Positions 25,811 to 33,247 are shown, counted from the first letter of the stretch. The stretch: 64,000 bases of DNA from Bacteroidaceae bacterium (GCA_017469525.1 JAFUGG010000004.1:1-64000); one strand, 5' to 3'. The notes: generated by a model not told the origin, from the sequence alone. A program made the numbers and translations.

Positions 25811-25880
25811 GTTTGCATCAACATGTATGTGCAATTGCATCTACATGTATATGCAATTGCACATACATGTTGATGCAAAC
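25811..25880. repeat. 22-bp tandem array, 3 units, forming a perfect 30-bp inverted repeat
   Basis: Units start at 25814, 25836 and 25858. The arms 25811-25840 and 25851-25880 are exact reverse complements over 30 bases, with a 10-base loop (CTACATGTAT). The units are built from GCAATTGC and ACATGT palindromes. It lies in the 640-bp gap between the CotH and blaI-like genes, where I see no gene. That gap also contains a single CTGCAGAAGCTTTAGCTCGA copy (about 25702-25721), like the array units at 41795-41948. Confidence 0.95.
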
Positions 25881-26181
25881 AATCCTCCCTTCGTGCCTGA
25901 GCTTCAAGCACAGGAAAAATCCATGCGCTGGCCGCCAACACCGTAGCAATAGACGCAGTGGTCTGCCAGTTTGGAGAGTGAGGCGGAGAACTGGCGTAGG
26001 GTGACGATGGTCTGGTCGACGAGTTTCAGGGGTGGGTAGCACAATGTGTTAACTACTAATAAACGGCAAACGTGAACTAAATAAAAATGTTAAAAGGCGG
26101 CATTGGGAGCGGCCTTTTTTTGTTATTCCCTTGCCAGCTTGTCGCAAACTCCGTTTCTTTGCAGCAGAAAAAGCAAATGAT

Positions 26182-26568
26182 ATGAACGAGAAGAAGACAA
26201 TGAAACCGCTCACCAAGGCTGAGATGGAGGTGATGAACGTCCTGTGGGATGCAGAGCATGCCCTGACGGTGAGCGAGATTGTGGAAGGCTATGCCGAGCC
26301 CCGGCCTGCCTATACCACCGTGGCTACATTCCTGAAGATACTGGAGGCAAAGGGATATGTGGAGCACAAGAAGAAGGTGGAGACGGGACGCACCTTTTAC
26401 TATTCGCCAATGCTCTCGCGCGAGAAGTACATCCGCCACGTGGTGAACGACGTGAAGGATACACTTTTCGGCAGCTCGGTGGGCAAGTTCTGCTCCTTCC
26501 TCATTCAGAACGAGGAACTCACAGACGAAGAGCTGAAGGAAATACTGGCCTTAATTCATAGTTCATAG
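26182..26568 (+). CDS. BlaI/MecI-family transcriptional repressor
   Basis: 128 residues. The winged-helix N-terminus (PLTKAEMEVMNVLWDAEHALTVSEIVEGY, then YTTVATFLKILEAKGYVEHKK) is that of BlaI/MecI repressors, which are released from DNA when the partner M56 protease senses a signal. The partner gene follows. The ATG at 26182 is preferred over an upstream in-frame TTG; a degenerate TTTCTTTG box is at 26154-26161. The last residues (IHSS) and the stop are supplied by the 7-bp repeat at 26554-26581. Confidence 0.9.
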   Translation: MNEKKTMKPLTKAEMEVMNVLWDAEHALTVSEIVEGYAEPRPAYTTVATFLKILEAKGYVEHKKKVETGRTFYYSPMLSREKYIRHVVNDVKDTLFGSSVGKFCSFLIQNEELTDEELKEILALIHSS

Positions 26569-26581
26569 TTCATAGTTCATA
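26554..26581 (+). repeat. 7-bp tandem array between the blaI-like and M56 genes
   Basis: One ATTCATA and three GTTCATA units. The first units encode SS-stop of the repressor; the rest form the spacer before the ATG at 26589. Confidence 0.85.
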
Positions 26582-26588
26582 GTTAACG

Positions 26589-28274
26589 ATGTTAACCTAC
26601 ATTATAAAATCAGCCTTGTTGCTGGCAGTCCTGTACGGAGGCTTTGCTTTGCTGCTGAGCCGCGAGACGTTCCATCGCCTCAACCGCATGGCGCTACTCA
26701 CGGTGCTTGTGGCTTCGATGGTGCTGCCGTTGGTACGACTCACGCTACAGAAGCCAGAGTTCCTTGACTTTAAGGAAGCTGAGCTTGCCATGCCGGAGAT
26801 GACGCCGGAAGTCAAGAATGACGGGATTGCAAATCCCTATATTCAAAGCGGCCGGATTGCAAATCCGACCGAACAGACGGGACAAACGATTGCAAATCCG
26901 ACCCAGGAGGATTGTTTTGTCGTGGGTGAGGCTGTCTATCTCCTTGGCCTCCTCGTTTCCCTTGCCATCTTCTTTGTCGGGCTGTTCCGGCTTTTCATGG
27001 AGATAAGGGGCGGCGTGCATACGAAAGACGAGCTAGGCAACACGGTCGTCATTCATGGAGGTGACTTCGCTCCCTTCAGTTTCCTACATTATATAATAAT
27101 AAGCGCGTCGGACTATGAGCACCTGCGACGTCCTATCCTGGCCCACGAGCAGGCTCACATCCGCCTGGGTCACACCTACGACCTCCTGCTGCTGGAGGCG
27201 GTGAAGGCCGTCCAGTGGTTCAATCCCTTCATCTATCTCCTGGGGCGCGACCTCAAGGCCATACATGAATACGAGGCCGACGACGCTGTACTTTCCTTTG
27301 GCATCGATGCAAAGACATATCAACTATTACTCGTGACGAAAGCTGTGGGCAGCCGACTGCAGACGGTCTGCAACAACCTCAGTCACCATTCACTCAAGAA
27401 AAGAATCAAGATGATGCACACACACAAATCCAATCGCTGGCTGATGGGCAAGGCTCTCATCCTGCCGGCATTCATGGCACTGGCTATAGTTGCATGGGCC
27501 AAGGAAGCCCCCTCTCCAAATATCTCCCCAGAGGAGGAGAGGCTTTCGCGGCAGAAAATCTCCTCTCCCGAAGAGGGGGCTTTGCCTGTCGAGGTTCAAG
27601 TCCCTGGCCTGGGACTCGTAATGACAGACGAGGTACAAGGGCTTTCCAAGAAGAAGATGCTGAATGCCTTTATCCCCAAGGACGATGCGAAAGACTTCAT
27701 CAAGAAGCACGGCCCTGCCATTACCGTCTTTTGGCTGAAGGGTACCTGGGTAGTAAAAGACGATGACTCTTACATAGAAGAGCATCCAGATTGCGGCTAT
27801 CCTTGGGCATTTCATACAAAGTACTACAAGGTGATGCTCGACGGCAAGCCGCTCGACATCAACAACCTGCCCGACCTGCCTGCCTCTGCCTTGAAGAAGA
27901 TAGAGATTGCCTTCAAGAATCCTACCGTAAACCTCATCACCAAGCCTGTGCAGATACCTGCCGATGTGAAGGGCAACATCAATCCCGAGCTGACCATCCT
28001 GCTCACTGGCACGCCTCCGAAGGACAGCGGCGCCAAGACAACCATCTGGGAGAGGCGGGGAAACTTCGACGGCTTCAGTTGGAAGAACTACACCATCTGC
28101 TCGTGGAAGTGGGACGTCGATGACATCAGCGTACACCTGAAGGAAGTGGCTATCCGCAAGGACCACAACGTCCGCATCAATGTCTGCAAGGGCGTCCCGC
28201 AGGAGCACATCGACCGCATCGCGCGACTCATGAAAGAGAACGGCATAACGAACTATAGGTTCGTTCGACAATAA
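26589..28274 (+). CDS. M56 (BlaR1-like) sensor protease with two coding repeat insertions
   Basis: 561 residues. Four membrane spans are predicted; the cytoplasmic zinc-protease site is LAHEQAHIRLGH (HExxH, about residue 181), with the third ligand in HEYEADDAV. M56 proteins cleave the BlaI-type repressor on sensing a signal, classically beta-lactam. The C-terminal ~230 residues after the last span are not a penicillin-binding domain, so the signal is probably different. Two stretches look inserted: residues about 79-104, with three IANP copies from hairpins at 26823-26900, and residues 307-331, from a hairpin element at 27507-27581. A terminator follows at 28307-28341. Confidence 0.85.
   Translation: MLTYIIKSALLLAVLYGGFALLLSRETFHRLNRMALLTVLVASMVLPLVRLTLQKPEFLDFKEAELAMPEMTPEVKNDGIANPYIQSGRIANPTEQTGQTIANPTQEDCFVVGEAVYLLGLLVSLAIFFVGLFRLFMEIRGGVHTKDELGNTVVIHGGDFAPFSFLHYIIISASDYEHLRRPILAHEQAHIRLGHTYDLLLLEAVKAVQWFNPFIYLLGRDLKAIHEYEADDAVLSFGIDAKTYQLLLVTKAVGSRLQTVCNNLSHHSLKKRIKMMHTHKSNRWLMGKALILPAFMALAIVAWAKEAPSPNISPEEERLSRQKISSPEEGALPVEVQVPGLGLVMTDEVQGLSKKKMLNAFIPKDDAKDFIKKHGPAITVFWLKGTWVVKDDDSYIEEHPDCGYPWAFHTKYYKVMLDGKPLDINNLPDLPASALKKIEIAFKNPTVNLITKPVQIPADVKGNINPELTILLTGTPPKDSGAKTTIWERRGNFDGFSWKNYTICSWKWDVDDISVHLKEVAIRKDHNVRINVCKGVPQEHIDRIARLMKENGITNYRFVRQ
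26823..26900. repeat. Three in-frame hairpins of the GGATT-GCA-AATCC type
   Basis: GGGATTGCAAATCCC at 26823-26837, CGGATTGCAAATCCG at 26853-26867, and a third, weaker copy at 26887-26900. Each has 6-bp (or 5-bp) arms around a GCA loop. They are translated as GIANP, RIANP and TIANP within the M56 protein. Confidence 0.85.
27507..27581. repeat. In-frame palindromic element in the M56 gene
   Basis: The outer arms AGCCCCCTCT (27507-27516) and AGAGGGGGCT (27572-27581) are perfect. Inner sequence is CTCCCC/GAGGAGAGG-rich and can fold again. It encodes 25 residues (PSPNISPEEERLSRQKISS...), just past the last membrane span. Confidence 0.85.
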
Positions 28275-28306
28275 GGTATTTAATGTTAGTTTGCGGAATT
28301 CCGAGG

Positions 28307-28341
28307 ACTCCGGTGCATTGTGAAGTGCGTCGGAGTTTTTT
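28307..28341 (+). terminator. Terminator of the blaI-M56 operon
   Basis: ACTCCGGTGCA (28307-28317) pairs with TGCGTCGGAGT (28326-28336) with two G-U pairs. A run of T follows. Confidence 0.8.
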
Positions 28342-28404
28342 ATGTTAGTTCGGCATGGGCGTCGCCTTCGGCTGTATAGGTGCAGAACGGGAAGTGTGAT
28401 AAAA

Positions 28405-28443
28405 TAAGTAGGAGCATGGGGAATGGTCCTCATGCTCCTACTT
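28405..28443 (-). terminator. Terminator of rplS
   Basis: AAGTAGGAGCATG (28405-28417) pairs perfectly with CATGCTCCTACTT (28431-28443), a 13-bp stem. It lies 24 bases past the rplS stop; minus-strand sequence beyond is U/A-rich. Confidence 0.8.
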
Positions 28444-28467
28444 GGATTGTAAGAAAGGGTAGGTGAA

Positions 28468-28839
28468 TTAATCCTCCTTCTGAGCCACAGCACCACGCTT
28501 TTCAGCGATGCGGGCCTTCTTACCGGTGAGGTTGCGCAGGTAGTAGAGCTTAGCACGACGTACCTTACCAACCTTGTTCACCTGAATGCTGTCGATGTTG
28601 GGGCTGCTGATGGGGAAGATACGCTCTACGCCAACAGTGCCGGACATCTTGCGGACAGTGAAACGCTTGTTCTCTCCGTGACCGCTAATCTTGATGCAGA
28701 CGCCACGATAGAGCTGGATACGCTCCTTGTTACCTTCGACAATTTTGTATGCAACGGTAATGGTGTCACCAGCCTTGAATGAGGGATGGCTCTTGCCTGT
28801 TGCAAATGCTTCTTCAGCAATTTTGATTAAATCAGCCAT
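28468..28839 (-). CDS. rplS: 50S ribosomal protein L19
   Basis: 123 residues. Part of the 30S-50S interface in the large subunit. The core is unmistakable: [31 protein letters not shown], then [21 protein letters not shown] and [21 protein letters not shown]. The frame continues upstream to 28941, but [12 protein letters not shown] at 28839 is the L19 start, and the promoter box TATCTTTG is at 28931-28938. The leader of about 90 bases contains a folded hairpin (28876-28918). Monocistronic, with a strong terminator. Confidence 0.97.
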   Translation of the reverse strand: MADLIKIAEEAFATGKSHPSFKAGDTITVAYKIVEGNKERIQLYRGVCIKISGHGENKRFTVRKMSGTVGVERIFPISSPNIDSIQVNKVGKVRRAKLYYLRNLTGKKARIAEKRGAVAQKED

Positions 28840-28875
28840 AATGCTTTTTTGTTTTAAAATTGTTTGTCGATCGCA

Positions 28876-28918
28876 CGTAGGCATAACAGGTCTCTCTTTT
28901 TCCTGCCAGCGACCTACG
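28876..28918 (-). promoter_or_regulatory. Structured 5' leader of rplS, possible autoregulatory site
   Basis: In the minus-strand transcript CGTAGG pairs with CCTACG, enclosing a second stem CAGG/CCTG around an A/G-rich loop. Ribosomal-protein leaders that bind their own product are known for several genes, including L19 in some groups. Whether this one belongs to such a class is inference. Confidence 0.4.
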
Positions 28919-28930
28919 GGAAAGCGGGTG

Positions 28931-28938
28931 CAAAGATA
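28931..28938 (-). promoter_or_regulatory. -7 box for rplS
   Basis: TATCTTTGCA on the minus strand. It shows that the reading frame upstream of 28839 is leader, not protein. Confidence 0.7.
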
Positions 28939-28948
28939 CAAATAAAAT

Positions 28949-28976
28949 TAAGAATGAAGAATTAAGAATGAGGAAT
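28949..28976. repeat. 7-bp tandem array, 4 units, between divergent promoters
   Basis: TAAGAAT, GAAGAAT, TAAGAAT, GAGGAAT, between the rplS and 5'-nucleotidase promoters. The same unit type as at 11702-11729. Confidence 0.8.
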
Positions 28977-29000
28977 TTTTGCTTTTTACGTAAATTTATG

Positions 29001-29008
29001 TACTTTTG
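29001..29008 (+). promoter_or_regulatory. -7 box for the split 5'-nucleotidase operon
   Basis: TACTTTTGCA, with the ATG at 29027. It excludes an in-frame TTG at 29006. Confidence 0.65.
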
Positions 29009-29026
29009 CACATCAAAACGTGTATT

Positions 29027-29770
29027 ATGAAACTTAAAATGATGACATTTGCTGTGCTTTTGCTGCAAATTCAGTTGTTGCAGGCACAGGAATATAAGGT
29101 GCATTCCTTCTGTTGGGAACGTGTTGAAGTGACTTCGGCACTGGATGAGAAGCCTTCAGCTGAAGCCCTCTCCATCGTTGCTCCCTACAAGACAAGTGTT
29201 GACAGCATCATGGCTCCGCCTTTAGGGCTGAGCAGGGTGGCGATGAACGTGAAGCGTCCAGAGAGTCTGTTGAGCAACTGGGCTGCCGACGTGATGGTTG
29301 AAGGTGGTACAGCCACTGGCCTCGAGCCCGCCGACATGGGGCTTGTCAATGTCGGAGGCTTGCGCAACAACATGCCTGAAGGTATCGTGCGCAGAGGTGA
29401 CATCATGCTCATCTCGCCCTTCGAGAACTATGTGGTGGTGCTCGAGATGAAAGGTTCCGACGTGCTGGAACTGATGAAGAATATTGCCGCAGTAAAGGGC
29501 GAAGGCGTGAGCAGCAGCGTCAGGATGGAGATAACGGAGAAAGGCGAGCTGCTCTCATGCACCATCGGAGGCAAGGAGATTGACCCAAACCGTACCTATA
29601 CGATTGCCACAATTGACTATCTGGCAGAAGGCAACGACAAGATGTATGCCCTGAAGAAGGCGACGAAGCGGCATGAGATAGGCATCCTCGCTCGCGAAGT
29701 AATGATGGACTACGTCTTGAAGCACAGAGTGATAGACAGTAAGATTGAAGGAAGAATCATAATAAGATAA
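29027..29770 (+). CDS. 5'-nucleotidase C-terminal (substrate-binding) domain as a separate exported protein
   Basis: 247 residues with a signal peptide (to LLQAQ). The rest is the C-terminal domain of UshA-type 5'-nucleotidases: ESLLSNWAADVM, MGLVNVGGLRNNMPEG, GDIMLISPFENYVVVLEMKG, YTIATIDYLAEGNDKM. In UshA this domain binds the nucleotide and swings onto the metal site of the N-terminal domain, which is here encoded by the next gene, 5 bases downstream. The two products presumably pair in the periplasm. The gene order is swapped relative to the fused protein. Confidence 0.9.
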   Translation: MKLKMMTFAVLLLQIQLLQAQEYKVHSFCWERVEVTSALDEKPSAEALSIVAPYKTSVDSIMAPPLGLSRVAMNVKRPESLLSNWAADVMVEGGTATGLEPADMGLVNVGGLRNNMPEGIVRRGDIMLISPFENYVVVLEMKGSDVLELMKNIAAVKGEGVSSSVRMEITEKGELLSCTIGGKEIDPNRTYTIATIDYLAEGNDKMYALKKATKRHEIGILAREVMMDYVLKHRVIDSKIEGRIIIR

Positions 29771-29775
29771 TCCGC

Positions 29776-30624
29776 ATGAAAAGATACATATCCACATTGT
29801 TTGCCCTGCTGCTCTGTGTGCAGTATTGCCTTGCTCAGGGTAGCTCGCTTTTCATCGTCCACACGAGCGATACTCACTCCTGTATCGACCCTATATCCCC
29901 GAACTTTGGCGATACAGCCCAAGCCAACAAGGCGGGCTACCTGCGACGTGTCGTTCTACTCGAGCAGATGCGTAGAGAGCATCCCGACAACATGCTGTTG
30001 CTCGATTGCGGCGACTTCAGTCAGGGCTCTGTTTACTATAACCTCTTCAAGGGCGAAGTGGAGGTGAAGCTGATGAACCTCATGAAGTATGATGCCTGCA
30101 CTATAGGCAACCATGAGTTCGACTTCGGCCTTGAGAACCTTGCCAGGCTGATACGGATGGCTGAGTTCCCTTTCGTCTGCTGCAATTACGACTTCACAGG
30201 CACTCCTTGCGAGGGTTTGGTGAAGCCATATATTATAAAGGAACGCGCGGGCGTGCGCGTAGGGATACTTGGAGTATGCCCCCAGCCTCAAGGTCTTATT
30301 ACAGCGAAGAACTACGAGGGCATGCGCTACACGAAGCCTGCCGAAGCGGCTCAGCCCGTGATTGACCGCCTGAGAAACGAGGAGCATTGCGATGTGGTCA
30401 TCTGCCTGAGCCATCTTGGAGTAGGCAACAATCCCGACATGGACCCTGACTTCATTGCCAGTACGACAGGGCTTGACATCGTCTTGGGAGGCCATTCGCA
30501 TACCTATTTCCAGGAGCCGATGTATCTGAAAGACAAGAAAGGCCACGAGGTTCTCCTGGACCACGAGGGCAAGAATGCCCGCTTCATCGGCACGATAGAG
30601 GTCGGAGTAGGGGAGCCTTTCTGA
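29776..30624 (+). CDS. 5'-nucleotidase N-terminal metallophosphatase domain as a separate exported protein
   Basis: 282 residues with a signal peptide (to CLAQG). All calcineurin-like metal motifs are present: HTSDTHS (D-x-H), DCGDFSQGS, TIGNHEFDFG, CLSHLGVG and GGHSHTYF. It would hydrolyse nucleotide 5'-phosphates or related sugar-phosphates in the periplasm, and it probably needs the substrate-binding domain encoded just upstream. The split arrangement is, as far as I recall, common in Bacteroidales. Confidence 0.9.
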   Translation: MKRYISTLFALLLCVQYCLAQGSSLFIVHTSDTHSCIDPISPNFGDTAQANKAGYLRRVVLLEQMRREHPDNMLLLDCGDFSQGSVYYNLFKGEVEVKLMNLMKYDACTIGNHEFDFGLENLARLIRMAEFPFVCCNYDFTGTPCEGLVKPYIIKERAGVRVGILGVCPQPQGLITAKNYEGMRYTKPAEAAQPVIDRLRNEEHCDVVICLSHLGVGNNPDMDPDFIASTTGLDIVLGGHSHTYFQEPMYLKDKKGHEVLLDHEGKNARFIGTIEVGVGEPF

Positions 30625-30647
30625 TTTTTCCTTGCCTTAATATAAAA

Positions 30648-30680
30648 AAAAGCCCCTCTCCTTGACGGAAGAGGGGTTTT
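30648..30680. terminator. Bidirectional terminator between the nucleotidase operon and the ferredoxin gene
   Basis: AAAAGCCCCTCT at 30648-30659 pairs with AGAGGGGTTTT at 30670-30680 (one bulged base), with A and T runs outside. It serves convergent genes ending at 30624 and 30701. Confidence 0.8.
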
Positions 30681-30700
30681 GTTTAGTTTTTCCTTCTTTT

Positions 30701-30865
30701 TTAGAGAGAGATTGCACCGCTGGGGCATGCGTCAGCGCATGTGCCACATTCTGTGCACTGTTCGGGGTCGATTGAATACTTTTCACCCTCGGAGATAGCT
30801 CCTACGGGACATTCGTCGATACATGTGCCGCAAGCAACACAATCATCACCAATTACGTAAGCCAT
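30701..30865 (-). CDS. 2[4Fe-4S] ferredoxin
   Basis: A 54-residue electron carrier. Translated from the ATG at 30865 it reads MAYVIGDDCVACGTCIDECP, then VGAISEGEKYSIDPEQ, then CTECGTCADACPSGAISL. Two C-x2-C-x2-C-x3-CP motifs bind two 4Fe-4S clusters, as in clostridial-type ferredoxins. It would supply electrons to anaerobic redox enzymes, such as pyruvate:ferredoxin oxidoreductase. Promoter box TATCTTTG at 30912-30919; shares a terminator with the facing operon. Very short but certain. Confidence 0.96.
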   Translation of the reverse strand: MAYVIGDDCVACGTCIDECPVGAISEGEKYSIDPEQCTECGTCADACPSGAISL

Positions 30866-30911
30866 TGTTTTAATTTTTGTTTATAGGTTACTATTATGTT
30901 CTTTCCGAGTG

Positions 30912-30919
30912 CAAAGATA
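30912..30919 (-). promoter_or_regulatory. -7 box for the ferredoxin gene
   Basis: TATCTTTGC on the minus strand, 47 bases upstream of the ATG at 30865. Confidence 0.65.
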
Positions 30920-31025
30920 ATTATTTTTAGTGATAGTGATGCAGAAATCGAAGACTTTTTTATGCTTAATCACCAAAAACAATGATTTGTGCAATAAAAA
31001 GGGGCATATTTTCGTTATTATTGTG

Positions 31026-31742
31026 ATGCGCAGGAACGTATTTAGGAGCATTTTGATGCTCGCATTCTTTGTCTTTGCCATTGGGACATCAGCCCAGGAG
31101 CGCAAGGTGCAGAACCGCCCGTATATCGACCAGCGGAAGTTTCATTATGGCTTTCTCTTAGGTATGCACATTCAAGATTTGGAGCTGGAGAATAATGGCT
31201 ATATCGATCCGGAAACTGGCGAACAGTGGTATGCCGAGATTGACAACTTTGGTCCGGGCTTCACCGTCGGTGTGTTTGGCGAACTCAAACTGAATAAATA
31301 CTTCTCACTTCGACTGTCGCCTACGATTCATTTCGGCCAGAAACATGGTGTCTATCACGAGCAGACGAGCGGTGCGGACAGTACTCAGGTCTTCAAGAGC
31401 ACTTATATCTCTGTGCCTGTTGATGTGAAGTTTGCTGCGCCTCGCTACAACAATTTCCGCCCATACCTCATTGCCGGTGTCAATCCGATGGTGGACCTTA
31501 CTGCCCGCAAGCATGATGCCTTGCGGCTGAAGCCTTTCGACATCTACCTAGAGGTAGGTATGGGCTGCGACATCTACCTGCCTTTCTTCAAGCTCAATCC
31601 TGAGCTGAAGTTCTGCTTCGGCTTGCTCGACATCATCCATAAGAACCGTACTGACTTGATTGACAACACGTTGATGAAGTTCACAAAAGGTGTTAATGGT
31701 GGTCACAGCAATATGATTGTGCTGACCTTCAACTTCGAATAA
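31026..31742 (+). CDS. porT: PorT-like T9SS outer-membrane protein
   Basis: 238 residues: a signal peptide (MRRNVFRSILMLAFFVFAIGTSAQ) and an eight-strand-type outer-membrane barrel (YGFLLGMHIQDLEL, GPGFTVGVFGELKLNKYFSLRLSPTI, YISVPVDVKFAAPRYNNFRPYLIAG, MIVLTFNFE). The conserved start RKFHYGFLLG and the RPY-x2-AG block fit PorT, a component of the type IX secretion system. An upstream frame start at 30930 lacks a signal peptide and is rejected. The lipoprotein gene follows 1 base after the stop. Confidence 0.85.
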   Translation: MRRNVFRSILMLAFFVFAIGTSAQERKVQNRPYIDQRKFHYGFLLGMHIQDLELENNGYIDPETGEQWYAEIDNFGPGFTVGVFGELKLNKYFSLRLSPTIHFGQKHGVYHEQTSGADSTQVFKSTYISVPVDVKFAAPRYNNFRPYLIAGVNPMVDLTARKHDALRLKPFDIYLEVGMGCDIYLPFFKLNPELKFCFGLLDIIHKNRTDLIDNTLMKFTKGVNGGHSNMIVLTFNFE

Positions 31743-31743
31743 T

Positions 31744-32691
31744 ATGAGACACAACCTCTTTTCCTTCCTTGCTGCACTTTTTGTGTGCGGCCTGTCGCTC
31801 ACGTCATGCCAGAAGACGGACGAGGATTTGAACAACATCGCCCTCGAGCTTTGCCAATACATCCCTGACCATCAGCTCCTGGAGCAGTCAAGGGACTACA
31901 TGACGAGCGACTTCTATGCTGTGCTCGACACGATGTTCAACCTGCCGGAACATGAGGCAATGGACCATGAATGGCTTTACTACTTTGTGACGGGCAACGG
32001 TGGTACGATACCAGACTTTAGTGTTGACACCGTCCAGCTGAGGGACGAGACGCACGCCCTGGCCCTCTTGACCGTGCGCCAGATGTGGGAGGACAGCACC
32101 TATACGGACGAGGATGACTTCGAAGAGCACAGGCTCTACATGGAGAAGGTGGGCGGCAAGTGGCTCATCTCAGACTTCGACGAGCTCAAGCAGGACTGCA
32201 TCGAGGGCATCGCCAAATGGCGAAAGGAAGAAGCCCTGCGTCAGGCCATAAGCACTTATCTCGTGAAGGAAGTGGGGCCTCACTATCTGCAAGGCGAGCT
32301 TTGCATACCACTCATCATGCTTTTGACGACGGAAGAGGACAGCCAGACAGAGGCCCGCGTCTATGGCGACTTCTGGGTGTTCAACTATAACCTCGCGGGC
32401 GATACGCTCAAGACGGTTTCCGGCGGCAACCATCCTGGATGCATGACGGTAGCAAAGGTAGGCGACAAGCTTCAGGTCACTGCCTTTGAGCAGACAGCGG
32501 ATGGTTCTGGCTATCAGGCCAGTGCAAAGCGCATCTTTGGCAAACACTATGATTCATTCCAACTGATGCATTCCTGCGATGACGTTCGCGAAGCTGTCCG
32601 CGCTGAGCAACTGCGACAATACATCCAGCAAAACGACCTCCCTGTCAAGTACTACCAGGACTACGGTTGGGACGCAGTAGAATTATTATAG
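31744..32691 (+). CDS. Lipoprotein of unknown function downstream of porT
   Basis: 315 residues. The signal sequence ends in a lipobox (VCGLSLTSCQKTD). The middle (ALLTVRQMWEDSTYTDEDDFEEHRLYMEKVGGKWLISDFDE) resembles the DUF3828-like alpha/beta fold of small NTF2-type exported domains, ending in the KWLIsdf pattern; a second, diverged module follows. Tentative. It is directly coupled to porT (1-base gap), so a role at the cell envelope is likely. Confidence 0.7.
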   Translation: MRHNLFSFLAALFVCGLSLTSCQKTDEDLNNIALELCQYIPDHQLLEQSRDYMTSDFYAVLDTMFNLPEHEAMDHEWLYYFVTGNGGTIPDFSVDTVQLRDETHALALLTVRQMWEDSTYTDEDDFEEHRLYMEKVGGKWLISDFDELKQDCIEGIAKWRKEEALRQAISTYLVKEVGPHYLQGELCIPLIMLLTTEEDSQTEARVYGDFWVFNYNLAGDTLKTVSGGNHPGCMTVAKVGDKLQVTAFEQTADGSGYQASAKRIFGKHYDSFQLMHSCDDVREAVRAEQLRQYIQQNDLPVKYYQDYGWDAVELL

Positions 32692-32748
32692 CTGCCCGGA
32701 GAAAAGCATCTTGACTGCTTTAGCTGAGTAAAGTCGGGAAAGCATCTC

Positions 32749-32945
32749 AAGCCTGGAAGGCTTCACTTTGAGTAACCGAGGGCAAAGCCCTCGGACAAAG
32801 AGCATAGCCCTCTCTACTTCTGTCTGGAAGGCAGTACCCACCAGCGCCTCATAGTACTGCCTTCCAGGCAGCAAGCAGGGAGAAGTTCATCCACGCTTTC
32901 CGAGGGCTTCGCCCTCGGTTACTCAAAGTGAAGCCTTCCAGGCTT
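32749..32945. repeat. Nested long inverted repeat (46-bp arms)
   Basis: The left arm 32749-32794 and right arm 32900-32945 are reverse complements at 45 of 46 bases (AAGCCTGGAAGGCTTCACTT...). Each arm itself folds (CCGAGGGC.AAGCCCTCGG type). The loop contains a second perfect inverted repeat, CTGGAAGGCAGTA (32824-32836) with TACTGCCTTCCAG (32855-32867). It lies past the 3' end of the lipoprotein gene. No coding sequence is visible in 32692-33270. Confidence 0.9.
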
Positions 32946-33078
32946 TATGCATCTCAGGCATTTTCAAGCCCCATTCAATGAGAGTTGAACCAGGGAAGGC
33001 CCTCGCTTTCAAAGGGACAAGGAATGTCTTAGATATTATACCGGACAGCAATATAAAATTATAAGCGTCTATATAAGC

Positions 33079-33188
33079 ACTACCTCTTTAAGCAAAGAGT
33101 ACTACCTCTTTGGGCAAAGAATACTATTTCTTTGGGCAAAGAATACTATTTCCTTGGGCAAAGAATACTATTTCCTTGGGCAAAGTAT
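33079..33188. repeat. 22-bp tandem array, 5 units
   Basis: Units start at 33079, 33101, 33123, 33145 and 33167, exactly 22 apart. The core is TATTTCTTTGGGCAAAGAAT, with CTTTG-GG-CAAAG as dyad. Neighbouring units differ by 1-5 bases, changing gradually from left to right. It lies between convergent genes, next to the galK terminator. Confidence 0.95.
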
Positions 33189-33215
33189 TAGCATACCTTG
33201 GCAGGAATAAAAAAA

Positions 33216-33247
33216 GAGCCTTCCTCCCGGGGTAGGGAAGAAGGCTC
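33216..33247 (-). terminator. Terminator of the galactose operon
   Basis: GAGCCTTCCTCCC (33216-33228) and GGGAAGAAGGCTC (33235-33247) form a 12-of-13 stem. On the minus strand it is followed by TTTTTTTATT, 24 bases past the galK stop. A classic intrinsic terminator. Confidence 0.9.

Noticed and set aside
27390..28571. 393-residue minus-strand open frame
   Set aside because: Antisense to the M56 gene and running through two terminators and the rplS end.
28840..28941. N-terminal extension of L19
   Set aside because: It overlaps the promoter box and leader; L19 proteins start at the chosen Met.
33079..33188. CRISPR array
   Set aside because: The repeats are contiguous with a 22-bp period, with no unique spacers, and no cas genes are nearby. 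The same holds for the other 22-bp arrays.
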